Source of the DNA: Liolophura sinensis
Lineage: Eukaryota > Mollusca > Polyplacophora > Chitonida > Chitonidae
NCBI RefSeq assembly: GCF_032854445.1
Contig: NC_088298.1
Location: 24,639,295 to 24,703,294 of the forward strand
DNA: 64,000 nt
Direction of reading: 5' to 3'
Within the stretch, counting starts at the first letter, position 1. Each line of letters begins with the position of its first letter. Made by a program: the position numbers and the translations under genes. Of this stretch, positions 27,701 through 36,343 are shown piece by piece. The notes beneath the pieces were generated by a model. The model did no database searches, was not told the DNA's origin, and saw nothing but the letters and a program-made list of their open reading frames with translations.

Positions 27701-29791
27701 CTATACTTTATCCGTCGAGCCATCCTCAACATGGTTTGTCTTCAGCCATCAATCTGCCTGTCCAATACAGGGGGTTACACACTATAGCTCTAATGGATTT
27801 TCTTCAGCAGAAAAACTCCATGGCACACAAGTATTACAATGGCCAATGTGACTGACCTGGCCACACTGAAGGCGCTAATTCCAGCGCTCAGAAGGGATTA
27901 GAACCAAGAGTGTAAATTTGATCTGCAATGATCACTGAGTTCGTCTGCTTCATCAAGGGTTAATGGCGATATGTTTGGACCGTCAGTAGCTTGTGTACAA
28001 TGCCAGGAGAGACAATAATGTCTGAAGAAAGGACTACATGTGCATGCAGAAAACTGGAGCTAAATTAAGCTTCCCAGCTTCGCACTATAAGGGATTTTGC
28101 AAAGGAAATGCAAGATCAGCCTGGCGAGAACATGAAATAATGAAAAGTCATGGAATGTTGTGAAACATGAAGGAGGAGAACATCTTTTTAGGATAACAAA
28201 TTTTTTGTTTATTTCAGACTGCCATTGCAGCCTCTCATAAAAAACTTAAATGACCCCTATAACCTTGAAGAAAAAAGATCAAGGTCACTCAAAATCAATA
28301 GGGTTCTTCCTCACTCCAAGGTGTAAGTGTGGTGTAAGTTTGATGAACTGGAACTAAACCGTTTTAAAGATAACATGTTTACAAGCCTTTTAATTTAACC
28401 TAAATGACTCAAATGACCCTGAAGAAAAGGTCAAGGTTGCTGAAAAACAAAAAATGTTCTTCCTCATGACAAAGTGGTGAAAGTTTGGTGAATTTGACAT
28501 TAACTGCTCTGGAGATATTATGTCTGCAAGCTTTTTTAACCCAAATAACCTAAATGACCCCAATGACCTTGAAGAAAAGGGCCAAGGTCGCTGAAAATTA
28601 AAAGGGTTCTTCCTCAAGACAAGTGTAAGTGTGGTGTAAGTTTGGTGAACTTGGGTTAAACCTTTCCAGAGATGGTGTTTGCAAGCCTTTAATAAAACTT
28701 TCACTTGAATGACCCCAATGACCTTGATAAAAAAGGTCAAGGTCACTGAAAATCAATAGGGTTCTTCCTCATTCCAAGGTGTAAGTGTGGTGTACCTTTG
28801 GCTGAGCCGTTCTAAAGATTGATGGACGGACCAACAGATGCCACCCACAACACCAACAACCCTTGGCCAATATTGGCTGAGGGGTAAAAAAACCTTTTCA
28901 ATGAGCTACACGAATGGCCCACAAAATCGCAGAACACATCACTTTCTTCAGTGACGTTGCAGTAATTGCGTACTTGATATGTGTTTTATGAGGGGAGTTG
29001 ATCATTGAGTACACAAGAAAATGGAACCCTGCTTAAACATGCACACCACTGGTCCCATTTTTGGGTGGCGGGAACTTGAGTATCCGGGAATAACCTACCT
29101 TAATTCCTTGTTATAAGAAAATGCCTCTAAAAATTGAAGTAGGTATCACTTAATAAACCACTTAAAACTATGCACAAAATTATTACACTTTCATTTATTT
29201 TTTTAGACTTTTGTGAAAGAGTTAAAGGCACTCAAACATTTGAATTTTGATGTGGGCTTTATGGACCATACTATCAGCAGTTAGGAACTCTGATGTCACA
29301 GGAAGATTATCCCACTCTGATCATGACACTGAATGCTGGAATAACTCTTCTTATCTGTGAGTAAGAGATTTATGGAAATAAGGTTCCCAAAAATTCCTTC
29401 CTTCTGGTGAACATCAGGAAAAACGGTGATGTGACGTCAGGGTTCCTAGATACTGTCAGTATGGCTCATAAAGCTTTTTGAATGCCTTTCAACACTTTTT
29501 AAAAAAAGCTGAGAAAAGTAAATGCAAGTATTTTTGTACTCAGTTGTCTGTTTGTTGAACCTTACTTATTTTAGCTTTCTTTTACTTGAACTGCTGTTAG
29601 CTACTTGGTATCAAGACATACATGAAACAAAAGTGACTCACTGAATCAGAGAGGGACTCGCTGTGACGAAACTGCATGAGTTTTTCTCGACTCATCCTCT
29701 CAGACTTCTGCAATGGTGACTTATCAACCCGGACCACAGGGTTCGGCTGCAGATTATCCCGAGATTTTCGGTTGTCGTTGTCGCTGGACAT
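681..29791 (-). CDS. OSBPL6-like: Oxysterol-binding protein-related protein, ORP3/6/7 group; 5' part of gene, 12 coding exons (partial)
   Basis: Spliced coding sequence on the minus strand, exons in order 29791-29642, 18780-18526, 18088-18035, 17073-16960, 15856-15706, 15253-15104, 14285-14194, 11067-10930, 7975-7783, 5532-5393, 3808-3695, 791-681. The total is 1662 nt, 554 codons, all introns GT-AG and all phases fitting. ORPs bind or exchange sterols and phosphoinositides at membrane contact sites; ORP3/6/7 members work between plasma membrane and ER. Seen here: MSSD start, polybasic RRKRRRR (91-97), PH domain about 115-212 with WPLKGWHK and HHRLYRQHEI, SSNPNL in the linker, QNADLRSRL, and FFAT motif LYFDAEE (538-544). 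The order and spacing match what I recall of vertebrate ORP6 and ORP3. The C-terminal ORD domain (EQVSHHPP signature) lies outside the window to the left. Which of ORP3, 6 or 7 is closest cannot be decided; molluscs may have one gene for the group. Confidence 0.93.
1003..1200. mobile_element. Decayed MITE, TTCTTCAACC family
   Basis: Begins GTACTCTAATTCCTCAACG and contains TTGGTTGGATTGACCAATTT with CAGGGCTTCAC, the same words as the copies at 17619-17835 and 14351-14830. The right end is not sharp. Confidence 0.45.
1381..1582. repeat. Two-copy direct repeat, period 101 bp
   Basis: The block beginning GCTCAAACTGCGTGCGAACG at 1381 recurs at 1482 almost unchanged (for example GATC versus GGTC before TTTACATGAACC), so it is a young local duplication inside the intron. 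The open frames over it on both strands are incidental. Confidence 0.9.
2733..2826. repeat. Three-copy repeat, period about 31 bp
   Basis: Three copies of a unit with ATGTACCTCGTATATAAGG (variants ACGTACCTTG, ATGTACCTCA) at about 2741, 2772 and 2803. Confidence 0.85.
3695..3808 (-). CDS. OSBPL6-like: ORP exon 11 (QNADLRSRL segment)
   Basis: 38 codons, phase 0 at both ends. ALKQNADLRSRLTKIHADS corresponds to vertebrate ALNQNAELRSRLNRIHSES; a proline-rich stretch follows. Acceptor CATAAACAG, donor CAG/GTAGGT. Confidence 0.95.
3809..5392 (-). other. ORP intron 10
   Basis: Holds a poly-C tract (about 3886-3903) and AT-rich unique sequence, with a short direct repeat CACAGGGATGAATAGTGCT near 4190-4230. 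No mobile element was recognised. Open frames here are on unremarkable sequence and lack family similarity. Confidence 0.65.
5393..5532 (-). CDS. OSBPL6-like: ORP exon 10 (linker, helical)
   Basis: 140 nt, enters in phase 1 and leaves in phase 0. It encodes VTEILKSLVRMIGTERDRLK and ends ALKTGLAE, matching the vertebrate helical segment AFNSIAIEKEKLKQ. Acceptor GCGCCCACAG, donor GAG/GTAAGT. Confidence 0.93.
5758..7305. repeat. Minisatellite, 64/65-bp unit, about 24 copies, derived from a SINE tail
   Basis: The unit starts CTGGTTGGTGTTTTCACC, continues with TGTATGACCACAGCCAG and TATTATGGTGGGAGG, and ends AAACCAGGTAATTAT. The 64-bp variant has GGTACCAGG in place of GGAAACCAGG, and the two forms alternate. 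The unit aligns with the dispersed SINE tail (ATTGGTGTTTTAC...TTCACTTATACGACAGCGGC...CAGCATTATGGTGGGAGG) with about 20 bases missing inside. Marker variants (ACGGTGGG, ATGATGGG) recur in the same order in copies 8-12 and 16-20, so blocks of several units were also duplicated. Confidence 0.95.
7493..7620 (-). mobile_element. SINE tail fragment
   Basis: Contains TTGGTGTTTTACGCCATCC, CAAGAATATTTCACTTATAC and TATGGTGGGAGGAAG. It is the same tail that founded the neighbouring array, in the same orientation; the tRNA-like head is absent. Confidence 0.8.
7665..7740 (-). mobile_element. Short SINE remnant, internally deleted
   Basis: TTGGATTGGTGTATTC, TTTATACGACAGTGGCCA and then GGCCACAGAGGCCCC, which is the reverse of the SINE head start. 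It looks like head and tail joined with the middle lost. Confidence 0.6.
7783..7975 (-). CDS. OSBPL6-like: ORP exon 9 (linker with SSNPNL)
   Basis: 193 nt, enters in phase 0 and leaves in phase 1. It carries ATDRLHMSSSNPNL, like vertebrate MSPVRLHSSNPNL, and ends IRENFLAKAEE. The acceptor at 7976-7977 (after CCCTTACTGTTGTACAG) is preferred to closer AG sites because it alone keeps the frame with exon 8. The ATG at 7927 is internal, not a start. Confidence 0.9.
8568..8745 (-). mobile_element. SINE, head-truncated, reverse orientation
   Basis: TTGGTGTTTTACACCGAACC, CAAGAATATTTCACTTATC, GGCCAGCATTATGGTGGG, then ACGACCATCCAGAGGTTGCT and GGAAGCCAGCATGA, in the order of the full-length copy at 57489-57760 read backwards. 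The tRNA-like head is missing. The 91-residue open frame over it is not a gene. Confidence 0.85.
8938..8985 (-). mobile_element. SINE head fragment
   Basis: GACTTGAACTCACAGTGACC followed by GCATTGGTGAGAGG, the internal part around the B box of the SINE. It is separated from the tail piece at 8568-8745 by about 190 unrelated bases, so it may be the other half of one interrupted copy. Confidence 0.6.
10930..11067 (-). CDS. OSBPL6-like: ORP exon 8 (basic, Ser-rich linker)
   Basis: 46 codons, phase 0 at both ends, with SPRRKKMGLSLRSKRKTRT followed by a run of five Ser. It corresponds to the basic segment (KKDKRVTRRWRTKS) of vertebrate ORP6. A second frame is also open here but lacks family similarity. 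Acceptor CTTCTAG, donor TCT/GTAAGT. Confidence 0.85.
11068..14193 (-). other. ORP intron 7
   Basis: 3.1 kb of AT-rich unique sequence. No tandem array, SINE or exon was recognised. Confidence 0.65.
14194..14285 (-). CDS. OSBPL6-like: ORP exon 7 (linker, amphipathic helix)
   Basis: 92 nt, enters in phase 1 and leaves in phase 0. It encodes DLSDAKRNLYELRDLLDQIQ and NLPIITDAMFE, a leucine-heptad-like helix matching the helix after the PH domain in ORP3/6/7. Acceptor TTTTTTTCAG, donor GAG/GTAAAA. Confidence 0.92.
14351..14830. mobile_element. MITE (TTCTTCAACC family) split by a SINE
   Basis: The left end TACCCTAATTCCTCAACC and the right end AAAAGGCTTAAGAATTACAG are inverted copies of each other. 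The interior has GGGTTGGATTGCTAAATTTC and CAGGGCTTCTC like the element at 17619-17835 in reverse. The SINE at 14430-14691 interrupts it, so the SINE is the younger insertion. Confidence 0.7.
14430..14691 (-). mobile_element. SINE, near full length, reverse orientation
   Basis: Starts with a (TTTA)n tail and TTTTTACATCGTACTCAAGA, passes GCCAGCATTATGGTGG, ATGACGATCCGCAGGTTGCT and GACTTGAACTCACAGCCACC, and ends CCAACTGAGCCACAGATGCC, the reverse of the tRNA-like head with its A box. Confidence 0.9.
15104..15253 (-). CDS. OSBPL6-like: ORP exon 6 (linker)
   Basis: 150 nt, enters in phase 1 and leaves in phase 1. It encodes a basic linker and SQNKVATWLLDTAGIEHCNK, the counterpart of the vertebrate QSKVAAWLQDSEEMDRCAED segment. 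Acceptor CATCACCAG, donor AAAG/GTAAGC. Confidence 0.92.
15254..15705 (-). other. ORP intron 5
   Basis: 452 bp of unique sequence; nothing recognised beyond a short repeated word, CAGAAGTGAAAGTGA (near 15625 and 15661). Confidence 0.65.
15706..15856 (-). CDS. OSBPL6-like: ORP exon 5 (residues 192-242, PH C-terminal helix)
   Basis: 151 nt, enters in phase 0 and leaves in phase 1 at CCTA/GTAAGG. It encodes FNEWLAKLKHHRLYRQHEI, the C-terminal helix of the PH domain with its conserved Trp, then a Ser/Pro/Thr-rich stretch that starts the linker. Confidence 0.93.
15857..16959 (-). other. ORP intron 4
   Basis: Holds a small SINE-tail scrap (about 15918-15952, ACTCAAGAATATTTCATTG), two T-rich runs (16262-16286 and 16668-16691) and a GGTC repeat near 16247. 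The rest is unique. The T runs explain the poly-Lys or poly-Phe open frames here. Confidence 0.6.
16960..17073 (-). CDS. OSBPL6-like: ORP exon 4 (residues 154-191, PH domain)
   Basis: 38 codons, phase 0 at both ends, starting VQKGKYHGVIDIGLSV and ending DAEDSIYHIK. It matches the central strands of the ORP3/6/7 PH domain (QKGKVHGSIDVGLSV, IYHLK). Acceptor AAACGCAG, donor GTGAGA. Confidence 0.95.
17074..18034 (-). other. ORP intron 3
   Basis: 961 bp holding one MITE (17619-17835); otherwise unique AT-rich sequence. Confidence 0.7.
17619..17835. mobile_element. MITE, TTCTTCAACC family, complete
   Basis: The ends TACTGTAATTCTTCAACC and AGGCTGAAGAATTGAAGTA are inverted repeats about 25 bp long. 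It is about 217 bp with no coding capacity. The interior carries AGCCCTGACATTGGCCAATC, shared with other copies at 14351, 1003, 53614 and 57343. Confidence 0.8.
18035..18088 (-). CDS. OSBPL6-like: ORP exon 3 (residues 136-153, PH domain)
   Basis: 18 codons, RYFVLDKGIITYAKSPSD, phase 0 at both ends, acceptor CTTTTTCAG and donor GTGAGT. It is the beta-3 strand region of the PH domain (vertebrate RFFVLDNGMLKYSKSP) and too short to be seen as an open frame by itself. Confidence 0.95.
18089..18525 (-). other. ORP intron 2
   Basis: 437 bp, unique sequence, nothing recognised. The 86-residue open frame on the plus strand has no family similarity. Confidence 0.65.
18526..18780 (-). CDS. OSBPL6-like: ORP exon 2 (residues 51-135, PH domain start)
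   Basis: 85 codons, phase 0 at both ends. The first half is a Ser/Ala/Thr-rich linker, then the basic run RRKRRRR, then DWEFIEGLRDGQ, then KHEGYLMKKRKWPLKGWHK, the beta-1/beta-2 start of the PH domain. This last stretch is nearly identical to the vertebrate ORP6 segment as I recall it and is the best single identifier of the gene. Acceptor TTTACCAG, donor AAG/GTGAGG. Confidence 0.95.
19329..19976. repeat. Minisatellite, 25-bp unit, about 26 copies
   Basis: The unit is GTGACCTCAATGG plus TACACTCTGAGT, with a common C/T variant (GACCTC or GACCCC). Because 25 is not a multiple of 3, the minus-strand open frames over it read a 25-residue cycle and are not a gene. Confidence 0.97.
20203..27518. 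repeat. Satellite array, about 60-bp unit, about 122 copies, 7.3 kb
   Basis: The unit begins CATGATATTTCATCAAACTT, continues ATCACCCTGCTGTAACTTTA and ends ATCACAATTAGCTGAATTCA. Two main subtypes, CACAATTAGCTG (A) and CACATTTGGCTG (B), often alternate to make 120-bp dimers; a 56-bp form lacks TGAT (CACATATTTC). Longer blocks are duplicated: rare variants CTGCCGTAACTTTAATGACA and CAATAAGCTG with AACGTATCACC recur with a spacing of exactly 1191 bp (20406/21597 and 20720/21911). All frames are closed, so it is non-coding. It lies in ORP intron 1. Confidence 0.98.
28248..28885. repeat. Four diverged copies of a 150-bp repeat
   Basis: Copies start near 28248, 28402, 28551 and 28705, each with AAATGACCC...CCTTGAAGAAAAGGTCAAGG, then GGGTTCTTCCTCA and GTGTAAGTGTGGTGTAAGTT. 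The last ends in GATGGACGGACCAACAGATG. The GACCTTGA/TCAAGGTCA words and the GGACGGAC end recall a dispersed repeat common in marine invertebrates. The minus-strand open frame over it is not supported as a gene. Confidence 0.8.
29121..29545. mobile_element. Non-autonomous inverted-repeat (foldback) element
   Basis: Left half CACTTTCATTTATTTTTTTA, GTGAAAGAGTTAAAGGCACT and TGGGCTTTATGG; right half GTATGGCTCATAAAGC and GAATGCCTTTCAACAC is its inverted copy over more than 100 bp. A relative lies at 39030-39472. No open frame for a transposase. Confidence 0.7.
29642..29791 (-). CDS. OSBPL6-like: ORP exon 1 (first coding exon, residues 1-50)
   Basis: Encodes MSSDNDNRKSRD onward to SESLSDS, 50 codons, ending in phase 0 at a strong donor (GTGAGT). 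The start at 29791 is chosen because vertebrate ORP6 also begins MSSD and an A stands at -3. An in-frame ATG eight codons upstream (29815, MWKLDYII) is possible. The segment is hydrophilic and rich in Ser, Arg and Lys, probably disordered. No acceptor for a leader intron could be fixed upstream, so the 5' untranslated part and promoter are unknown. Confidence 0.85.
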
Positions 29792-30200
29792 GATTATGTA
29801 GTCAAGCTTCCACACAACAATTGGTTATCTTGTACTGGTCATCATATATCCAGTATTATCAGGTAAAAAATTTGCTGGCTGCCTATCTGGGTTATCTTGA
29901 GCACATTGCGGTCCTGAGTATCTACAAAGAGAATAAAAAGATATTACAACCATGGAAAAAATTTGGTGTTCTACTGCATGAAGTTTTGTCATATATACAT
30001 TATATTTAGCAAGAACACCAATGAATACTAAAACAGCTCAATTAAGCCTATATTATGATGATGCCCTGATCTGACCCTGAAGTTGCAAGTCGATGTGCAG
30101 GCACAAGAATTTGGTCACAAATGAAATATCATGATCGAATCATGTCATGCTACACAAAGGACTACAGTATATAAAAGGCAAATGCAAATCATCATTAATG
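29792..30200. other. Region just upstream of the first coding exon
   Basis: Unique AT-rich sequence. It should hold leader sequence or an acceptor for an upstream leader exon, but no TATA box, initiator or splice site stands out enough to call. Confidence 0.4.
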
Positions 30201-30466
30201 GGGGGTCTCCATGGCTGAGTGGGTTAGCACACCAGCACGGCGCAATGACCCAGGAGCCTGTCACCGATGCAGTTGCTGTAAATCCAGCTCATGCTGCCGT
30301 CCTCTCCAGCCGTACATGGGATGATCTGCCAGCAATCTGTTGATGGTCGTGGGCTTCCCCTGGGCTCTACCTGGTTTCCTTCCACTATAATGCTGGCCAT
30401 GCACTGTTGAATAAGTGCAATACTCTTGAGTAAAGCGTAAAACACCCAATCAAATCAATAAATCAT
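30201..30466 (+). mobile_element. SINE, full length, forward orientation
   Basis: Head GGGGTCTCCATGGCTGAGTG with A box TGGCTGAGTGG, then AATGACCCAGGAGCCTGTCA, GATGGTCGTGGGCTTCCCC, CCTGGTTTCC and tail CTCTTGAGTAAAGCG ending CACCCAATCAAATCAATAAA. It is somewhat diverged from the 57489 copy. Open frames on either strand are incidental. Confidence 0.9.
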
Positions 30467-31880
30467 CGTTCATATGATGAGACTCAGAGCTGCAACTTCT
30501 CCTCACTACCAACATAGGAGAGGACCGAGAGGACCATTTCCAGTACTGTACACTGTACAGTAGAAGTTTTGTTTTTAATTTCCACTATTAACATGATGAA
30601 TAGCCTGCTGAGCAGACTTCAGCATGATCACGTGTGCTTCAAACCTATCATATGCTATTCAAAGCATGAGAAGTCTGAATTCTCATACATGAGCGTGAAA
30701 ATAGCCAGCTATAATACATACATCATAGTGCATGCAAATAGTCTAACTGCCTCTGTTCCAAAAAGCATGTCTACATTAGCATGTATGCTTCAGTTCATAT
30801 CTACACAACGGCGATGAACACATTTATATTTTCCATCTAAATGAAAACTGCTTCATTATACAAACATGAAACACCAGCTGTGGAACATTGAACAGACAAA
30901 GAGATCATTCCCCCAACATACATATATGTATACATATTTGTAGCTTTTAAGTGTTTTCATTTGCAGGCTTGGATGTTCAAGCTGCAGAAACTTCTAATTA
31001 TACATACATGTGGGTTAGTCTTCACCAAAAATATGTAATCTTTATAAATTCCCTGTTTTTGCCCACAGAAAATTAATAGATTAAAATGTGTACATCTACA
31101 CACAGTACCCATCATCCTTATACATGTAATACATACATTTACTTCAGAATACTTCAGAATAGTTTTAAGAAAAAAACAAAGGCCAAGGGAGAAGTCAAAC
31201 AAGACAATTTCCAATGATCAAAGCTGTGACAATTAAAGACTTAACTACATGCGATTTAATATATAATATACATCAGACACTGAGAATGTTCAGTTCAAAG
31301 GCTGATGTATGAGACATGTCTGTACTAAATCCATGGAGCGGAACTCGTCTGAAATATAACAGTACATGTACACATGCATACACATCTACGCGTACCTGTC
31401 CCTCACCTGCAATCAATGCAATTCCCGCACTTCTCAACAAAAGCTGCGATATTTTTTTGATTTCCACAATTCTTACAAAGAAATCTGGAACTGTAGTATA
31501 CATACAAGTAGCCTTTGACAGACTGCAAATCATAAATGCTCACCTGGTTATAAATTATCCTGTATTTTCTGTGTGAAGACACATGTACATGTCCCATGTC
31601 ATACATACATCCTGTGCATATATAACCCTGCTTCCACATGCAGGTACAGCCTATTGTGCACTCACAAATAAACAGTACATGCAATATACAAGTACATCAA
31701 CATGCATGTATGGCTCTCGTACTCAAGCTGCTAATTTAATCATAAATACACGGTGATCAATACATGTGTATATATATGTATATATCCTAATCCTGTAAGA
31801 GGATTAACTCAGTAAATTGCAGAGAGGGATTTATATAGCCATCTGTTTAAGCTGGAACTTGAATAACCAGTCTAAACAGC
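30467..31880. other. Non-coding, rich in ACATGTA words
   Basis: No gene or array. From here rightwards words such as TACATGTA, CATGCATG and TATACATG become common. Confidence 0.55.
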
Positions 31881-32107
31881 TACTGTAAATCTTCAACCTT
31901 TTCGACCTCTAAAGCAATATTTGCAGAGGAATTTATGCATACCATTATTACGAAAACAACACTAAAATTTTTTTTAGCTGTGTCACTAAAGATGCAGGTT
32001 TCATAAAACCATGCAAATTATTTCTGTACACCAACTAGTTTTCTCAGAATGTTTCAAAATATTGATCGCAGAGGTAGTTGAAAGGGTTAAAGAATTATAT
32101 TATACAT
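31881..32107. mobile_element. MITE, CTGTAAATCTTCAACC subfamily
   Basis: The ends TACTGTAAATCTTCAACC and GAAAGGGTTAAAGAATTATA are inverted repeats. The interior CACTAAAGATGCAGGTTTCA, TTATTTCTGTACACCAACTA and AGAATGTTTCAAAATATTG is shared with the elements at 60845 and 39921. Confidence 0.8.
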
Positions 32108-32240
32108 GTATGTATGTACATGCAGCTGACAAAGAGCATCTCCAAACGGAACACCTGTTCAAGCTGTTATATTATATGCATTGTCACACATGTGTACATA
32201 TCCCCAGTATACAACATAATCAGGAAACATCTACAATCTA

Positions 32241-32327
32241 TAATGGCAACCGTTGTATAACCGTATAAATGAAATATTCTTGTACTGCACATAAAAGACC
32301 AATCAAATAAATAAATGAAAAAAAAAA
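32241..32327 (+). mobile_element. SINE tail, 5'-truncated
   Basis: GTATAAATGAAATATTCTTG, then AAGACCAATCAAATAAATAA and an A-rich end: a truncated forward copy of the tail. Confidence 0.75.
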
Positions 32328-32558
32328 CAAGGTCTATAATACATGTATATGGATATTTTATACATGTAAAAAAGAATGAGATCCAAATATGTTTCTGAGC
32401 TGAAGTACATGTACATGTATGTAAAATGATGAGAGCTGCATTGGATAACAAAGGTCCAGCCACCTTCGGGGAACCAGAGAACTTCTTCAAAACAACATTA
32501 CAATAATACTTGGAATTCTCTGTAATATTGTTTTTAGATTAACTTCAACCATTTCACA

Positions 32559-33582
32559 GACACATCATCTCCTAGCTTGTGGAATTCGATGTCACACATC
32601 GTCTCCTAGCTTGTAGAAGCCAATCTCACACACCGTCTCCTGGCTTGTAGAAGCCGATCTCACACACCGTCTCCTGGCTTGTAGAAGACGATCTCACACA
32701 TCGTCTCCTAGCTTGTAAAAGCCGATCTCACACATCGTCTCCTACAGTAGCTTGTAGAAGCTGATCTCATACATCGTCTCCTACAGCAACTTGTAGAAGC
32801 TGATCTCACACATCGTCTCACAAAATGTCTCCTTGCTTGTAGAAGCTGATCTCATACATCGTCTCCTTGCTTGTAGAAGCCGATCTCACACATCGTCTCA
32901 CAGGTTGTAGAAGCTGATCTCACACATTGTCTCTTGGCTTGTAGGAGCCAATTTCACAAATTGTTTCCTGGTTTGTAGAAGCCAATCTCACACATCGTCT
33001 CCGGGCTTGTAGAAGCCGATCTCACACACCCGTCTCCTGGCTTGTAGAAGCCAATCTCACACATCGTCTCCTTGCTTGTAGAAGCTGATCTCACACATTG
33101 TCTCCTCGCTTGTAGAAGCCGATCTCACACATCGTCTCCTCGCTTGTAGAAGCCAATCTCACACATCGTCTCCTAGCTTGTAAAAGCCGATCTCACACAT
33201 CGTCTCAAAGGTTGTAGAAGCTGATCTCACAAATTGTCTCCTGGCTTGTAGGAGCCTATCTCACAAATTGTCTCCTGGCTTGTAGAAGCCGACCTCACAC
33301 ACCGTCTCCTGGCTTGTAGAAGCTGATTTCACACATTTGTCTCCTAGCTTGTAGAAGCCCATCTCACACATTGTCTCCTCGCTTGTAGGAGCCTATCTCA
33401 CAAACTGCCTACTGGCTTGTACAAGCCGATCTCACACACTGTCTCCTGGCTTGTAGAAGCTGATCTCACACATTGTCTCCTAGCTTGTACAAGCCGATCT
33501 CACACATCGTCTCCTGGCTTGTAGAAGCTGATCTCACACATTGTCTCCTAGCTTGTAGACACCGATTTCACACATCGTCTCC
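32559..33582. repeat. Minisatellite, 34-bp unit, about 30 copies
   Basis: The unit is CACACATCGTCTCCTGGC plus TTGTAGAAGCCGATCT, with many point variants (CTAGC, CTTGC, AAGCTGATCT) and a few longer units (CTCCTACAGTAGC). Confidence 0.95.
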
Positions 33583-36340
33583 GTGTGTTATATGTAAATT
33601 TACATGTATAATGCTGCCTCACTGGAAAACCATGCCACCACATGCATGTATGCACACAGCCAATCAGAGCTCTACCAAATCTGGGCCAATGAAAATAGAG
33701 GTTTCACTATATTTATAAAGGTCGAACCCTGAGAAGTACATGAAATGTCACGACTATAAGGCGACTGTAGTAGGCTATCACTTAAGTAAATTTTATATAC
33801 AAACTACATACAGTTTACATGTTCAAAATGATATGATAATACACCATGGAAGGCAAATCTGTCCCGCAACAACAGAAATGTAATGAGACTCAGCAAAGTG
33901 TAATTACGTACATGTATCTACACAGACAGAACAAGAACGCTAATTATTTCTGTATCCTGCTACCTGCCCTCTTTAAAACATGTACCTGAAACTACTGCCT
34001 GTACATGTAAGTGCATGCACATCCACTTGGCCTAGATCTCATGCTGATCTTATACAAAGGTTTCCCTTTATATTATATTGCTGTGTTTTCATGACCTTGT
34101 TTGAAAAAAAAAAACAAAAACACAGGCATGCTAATTAAGTGAGATAATCATCCATTTATCAAATATTGTCTCCTCACTTGTAATCAAGAAAAAATGTATC
34201 TAATTATTTCCTATTGAATTTTACATGTAAAAATGGTCATGAAAAATAAACAAATAATTAACAGTGGCCTATTTCCAGGTGAATGCTTGAATGTATACCA
34301 CGGCTGTTAAAGTCATGACATGCATGTCATGTACTGAGGCCAAAAGTGCTTTCAATGTTACGTGTTTAAGTCATCTTGAGTTATTATTATTTATAAGTCT
34401 ATACATGATGTAACTGTTACACAACAGCAGACCAGATGTTCTCTACATGTAAAGTCTTTTCACAGACTAACTGGCACTGGATTAGAGTGAAAGTCACTAC
34501 GACAGCCAGGATCAGCTGAGATGACAGATGCACTGTCATGAATACTGTAACAGATCAAGCAGCTGCTGTACAAATACGACTGCAGAATGCAGCTGCAGGG
34601 CGCCTACATGTGATATCCATCCTAACACATTAATGGCCCAAAATGTTCACCCATCTGTGCAAATGTACCCTATCAAGACTGTACAGTCTGAAATGGAAGT
34701 TATTACCCACATCTACCTCAGACTGTGAGCACATGTACACGTCTACATGTCACTATACAATGTACTAAGTCTGACGAGTACTAAACTATATCACATTCAG
34801 CAATTCCACACAAAGCTAGATGCTTTGATCTCAATTTCCAAAATTCTGAGAAAGACAAAAAAAGCCTGAAATAAGGGTCTTTATATATACAGTATGCATG
34901 TACATGTAAAAACAGCTTCACTCTCTACATTACACATGTATACAATACTGAGAGCCCTCCTCCTCGTTTGCCAATCCGAGATTACGTGGACTGGAATACA
35001 ATCCAATTATCACCGGCTACAATTATACATGTATATTACACAGTCCCTAGCTAACACAGAGTACATCAAAGCCCATGGAATTACATGAAGCAGTGTCGGC
35101 GTGGCAGATCTCGCACGGTGAAAGCCTGACTAAATAATGCAACAACAGCGCACGCAGTGACGCAAAGTCAGTCAGCCTTGTTACAATTAAAGTATGCTTT
35201 TAATGCACTTGTATCCACTCACCCAAACAAACAGGTAACATGTAGCACATTATCAAAAGTGACATGGAACACTGATACCTACATTACAGATGTTCACTGA
35301 CAAGTATTGCTGTCAGGAAGCTGAGTGTATATCCACATAAACCCTTGTCCATGTCAGTAGTAAAATGCTATTTTTTCAAGACTTAATGGACTGCATCCAC
35401 AATGAGGATGGAATATCCTAACACACAGGTAGTAATGACACAGCACATTATCAAAGTAGCACATGAACACGGATGCCTACAATTACACACAGCCCATGAC
35501 AGAGAACTTTTTCTTCTTTTACCCCCGACTAACAGCATACACGTGAACTGTAGACACAACAAGGAATCCTGTAACAGTTTGTAGGTATAATTACAAGTAG
35601 CACATAATCAAAACGATATAACACTGATACATACCTATAAACATGTCCATGTACAAAGGGTCAAACTCTTTTGTCAGGCCACTACAGTAAGATACACATG
35701 TACCACACTGACCACATGCCAGGACTGAACTAGCTGCAACCACAGTGAGAAATCTTAGCACACAGGTGGCACTCCATCAAAACCACATACATGTATGTAC
35801 AAGTACAAAGAATCCCTTCAGCAGGAGGCTGCAGCATACTGTCCGTTCTGGTCAGGCCAGAAATGAACTAAATGGCACACTGAGGAACACTGGCACCCTG
35901 AGGAATCCATAACACACAGCTTGTACACGAATTATACCAAAGTGGTATACACATGTCACTGTATGAATGCATGTACCTACATAGCATGTACATGAATTTC
36001 CATGTTCAATCCAATTTGGAAGCTAGACGGACAGCTAAACATACTCGCCCCCATGCATGGTAATGGACTCAGGGTTTGTTTTTTTTTTCCAGACTTTCTG
36101 GTAAAGATTCGACAGTTATCAATAATACATGTGCGTCATGTAAGGCTAGCTCTTGTTACGAGTGATGGATGTTAAATTGATGGAACTCGCTGGCTTGTTT
36201 CGATCCACTGAGCAGATGTATCATGTCCATAACTATATAGAGGCATCACAGTTGATCTAGCTGTCAGATACACGCAACGAGATTATATCAAACAGGATTA
36301 TATGGTATTTACATGGTATGATATGTCACATGACAAAAGT
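33583..36340. other. Non-coding, ACATGTA-rich unique sequence
   Basis: 2.8 kb without array, SINE or gene. Many TACATGTA-type palindromes, and several loose repeats of CACATTATCAAA and ACACTGATAC (35225-35640). No open frame looks like a protein family. Confidence 0.5.
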
Positions 36341-36343
36341 ACC

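Larger units (their letters stand above)
18781..29641 (-). other. ORP intron 1, 10.9 kb, dominated by tandem arrays
   Basis: From left to right: about 540 bp unique, the 25-bp array (19329-19976), about 220 bp unique, the 60-bp satellite (20203-27518), about 730 bp unique, a four-copy 150-bp repeat (28248-28885) and an inverted-repeat element (29121-29545). First introns often hold regulatory sites, but none could be pinned here. Confidence 0.75.

Noticed and set aside
28390-28746. 118-residue minus-strand open frame
   Set aside because: It lies over a four-copy 150-bp non-coding repeat.
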